From Alistipes sp. (lineage in GTDB: Bacteria; Bacteroidota; Bacteroidia; Bacteroidales; Rikenellaceae): a DNA stretch of 6,930 bases. The DNA lies in contig JAQUZZ010000077.1 of NCBI GenBank assembly GCA_028691095.1, positions 1 through 6,930 on the forward strand. The letters run 5' to 3'. The notes under the pieces are model-generated. The model searched no databases. It saw only the letters and a list, made by a program, of their open reading frames with translations, and was not told the origin of the DNA. Below are positions 6,438 through 6,930 of the stretch, piece by piece (position 1 is the first letter of the stretch; each line of letters starts with the position of its first letter). The position numbers and the translations under genes were made by a program.

Positions 6438-6475
6438 AGCCCCCTGAGATTTCAATGGATCTCAGGGGGCTTGTG
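6438..6475 (+). terminator. Intrinsic terminator after the beta-barrel gene
   Basis: A perfect 12-base-pair stem, GCCCCCTGAGAT (6439-6450) with ATCTCAGGGGGC (6459-6470), extends by one A-T pair and encloses an eight-base loop. It is followed by TTGTGTG, a poor U-tract. It lies about 75 bases after the barrel stop codon and separates the lipoprotein/barrel unit from rnpB. Confidence 0.8.
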
Positions 6476-6560
6476 TGTGAAATGGAAGAAGGTGCGAAGG
6501 GACGGAGAGCGAAATTTGGAACAAACCGCCCTCGACAGCGGAATATTGCTACAATTTGTG

Positions 6561-6568
6561 TACTTTTG
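6561..6568 (+). promoter_or_regulatory. Candidate rnpB promoter, -7 box TACTTTTG
   Basis: TACTTTTG matches the Bacteroidota -7 consensus TAnnTTTG and is followed by CTCCGCAC, which places a start site near 6573, just before the expected 5' strand of RNase P RNA helix P1. I find no good TTTG -33 element at 19-20 bases upstream. Position relative to a recognisable RNA gene is the main support. Confidence 0.6.
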
Positions 6569-6572
6569 CTCC

Positions 6573-6930
6573 GCACAGCAGGGAGGCTCTACCGCTGCTT
6601 GGTGTGGGTGCGGGTTTTTAATTTGCACACCAGCCGAGGGGAGGAAAGTCCGGGCAACGCAGAGCGCCGCGCTTCCTAACGGGAAGATCTTCGTAAGGGG
6701 ATAGTAGCGTAACAGAGAACAACCGCCCGCCTCTTTTCAAAGAGGCGGGTAAGGGTGAAAAGGTGGGGTAAGAGCCCACCGCGATCGTGGTGACACGTTT
6801 CGGCCGTACGTCTGGCGGGTTGCAAGACCATGTATACCGATAGCTTTAAGGATGGCTCGTCCGATGTCGGGGGGTAGGTTGCTGAGGAGTCGTGCGGGGG
6901 ACCGCCGGCCTAGATAAATGGTAGAGGCCC
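6573..6930 (+). ncRNA. rnpB: RNase P RNA (type A), 3' end cut off by the window
   Basis: This is the catalytic RNA of ribonuclease P, which removes 5' leaders from precursor tRNAs. Conserved region I is GAGGAAAGTCCGGGC at 6641-6655. Helix P2 is visible as CTCTACC (6587-6593) pairing with GGTAGAG (6920-6926), and P3 as TGGTGTG (6600-6606) with CACACCA (6626-6632). A strong hairpin at 6726-6749 matches P9. It is followed by AAGGGTGAAA (6751-6760) and the GGTGGG-TAAGAG-CCCACC element of the central conserved regions. TGCAAGACCA (6821-6830), GGGTAGGTTGCT (6872-6883) and GGCCTAGATAAATG (6907-6920) match the conserved 3' half of the E. coli RNA. The distal P1 strand and the usual ACAGAACCCGGCTTA segment would lie just beyond the window, so perhaps 20-50 bases are missing. 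The exact 5' end is inferred from the promoter box. Confidence 0.96.

Noticed and set aside
6344..6704. Plus-strand open frames running from the barrel gene end into rnpB
   Set aside because: They cross a strong terminator and the conserved 5' part of RNase P RNA; not protein-coding.

Overview
The window looks like chromosomal DNA from a member of the Bacteroidota, most likely order Bacteroidales. Evidence: two lipoprotein signal peptides with SC lipoboxes followed by acidic residues; domain types typical of this phylum (PCMD, a DUF4925/calycin-like lipoprotein, the NTP_transf_5-type nucleotidyltransferase); TAnnTTTG-type -7 promoter boxes; and weak or absent Shine-Dalgarno sites. Genus cannot be fixed from the sequence. 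The left, minus-strand genes are visibly richer in G+C than the lipoprotein genes, and the intergenic region between them is A+T-rich.

Left part (about 1-2565, minus strand). A nucleotidyltransferase-fold protein gene (1396-2565) overlaps by four bases (ATGA) with an ABC exporter gene (110-1399). The exporter keeps its whole transmembrane domain and Walker A, but stops at the Q-loop. The Q-loop glutamine, signature motif, Walker B and H-loop are missing, so as sequenced it should not hydrolyse ATP. Between its stop and the left edge there is a short open tail in another frame and then a terminator-like hairpin. This suggests a deletion junction. In Bacteroidales such nucleotidyltransferase/ABC pairs are often seen with PqqD-like and S24/S26 peptidase-like proteins in probable peptide-maturation loci; none of those partners is visible here.

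Middle (about 2566-3334). Some 770 bases hold no convincing gene. They contain two TAAATTTG boxes facing left toward the nucleotidyltransferase, and a spaced inverted repeat plus TTTACATT-type motifs facing the right-hand genes.

Right part (3335-6363, plus strand). Three co-directional envelope genes follow: a DUF4925-like lipoprotein, a PCMD-domain lipoprotein, and an outer-membrane beta-barrel protein. A strong intrinsic terminator lies between the first and second, only about 20 bases before the second start codon. The second and third are 12 bases apart and probably form a transcriptional unit. A plausible picture is a surface lipoprotein pair working with a small outer-membrane barrel, but the substrate is unknown. 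A second strong terminator closes the unit.

Right edge (about 6573-6930). The RNase P RNA gene (rnpB, type A) is present with its own TAnnTTTG box. Only its extreme 3' end is cut off by the window.

I see no CRISPR array, insertion sequence, tRNA or defence system here. The points most worth a second look are the broken ABC exporter with its junction, the terminator inside the lipoprotein cluster, and the L15 variant in RNase P RNA.
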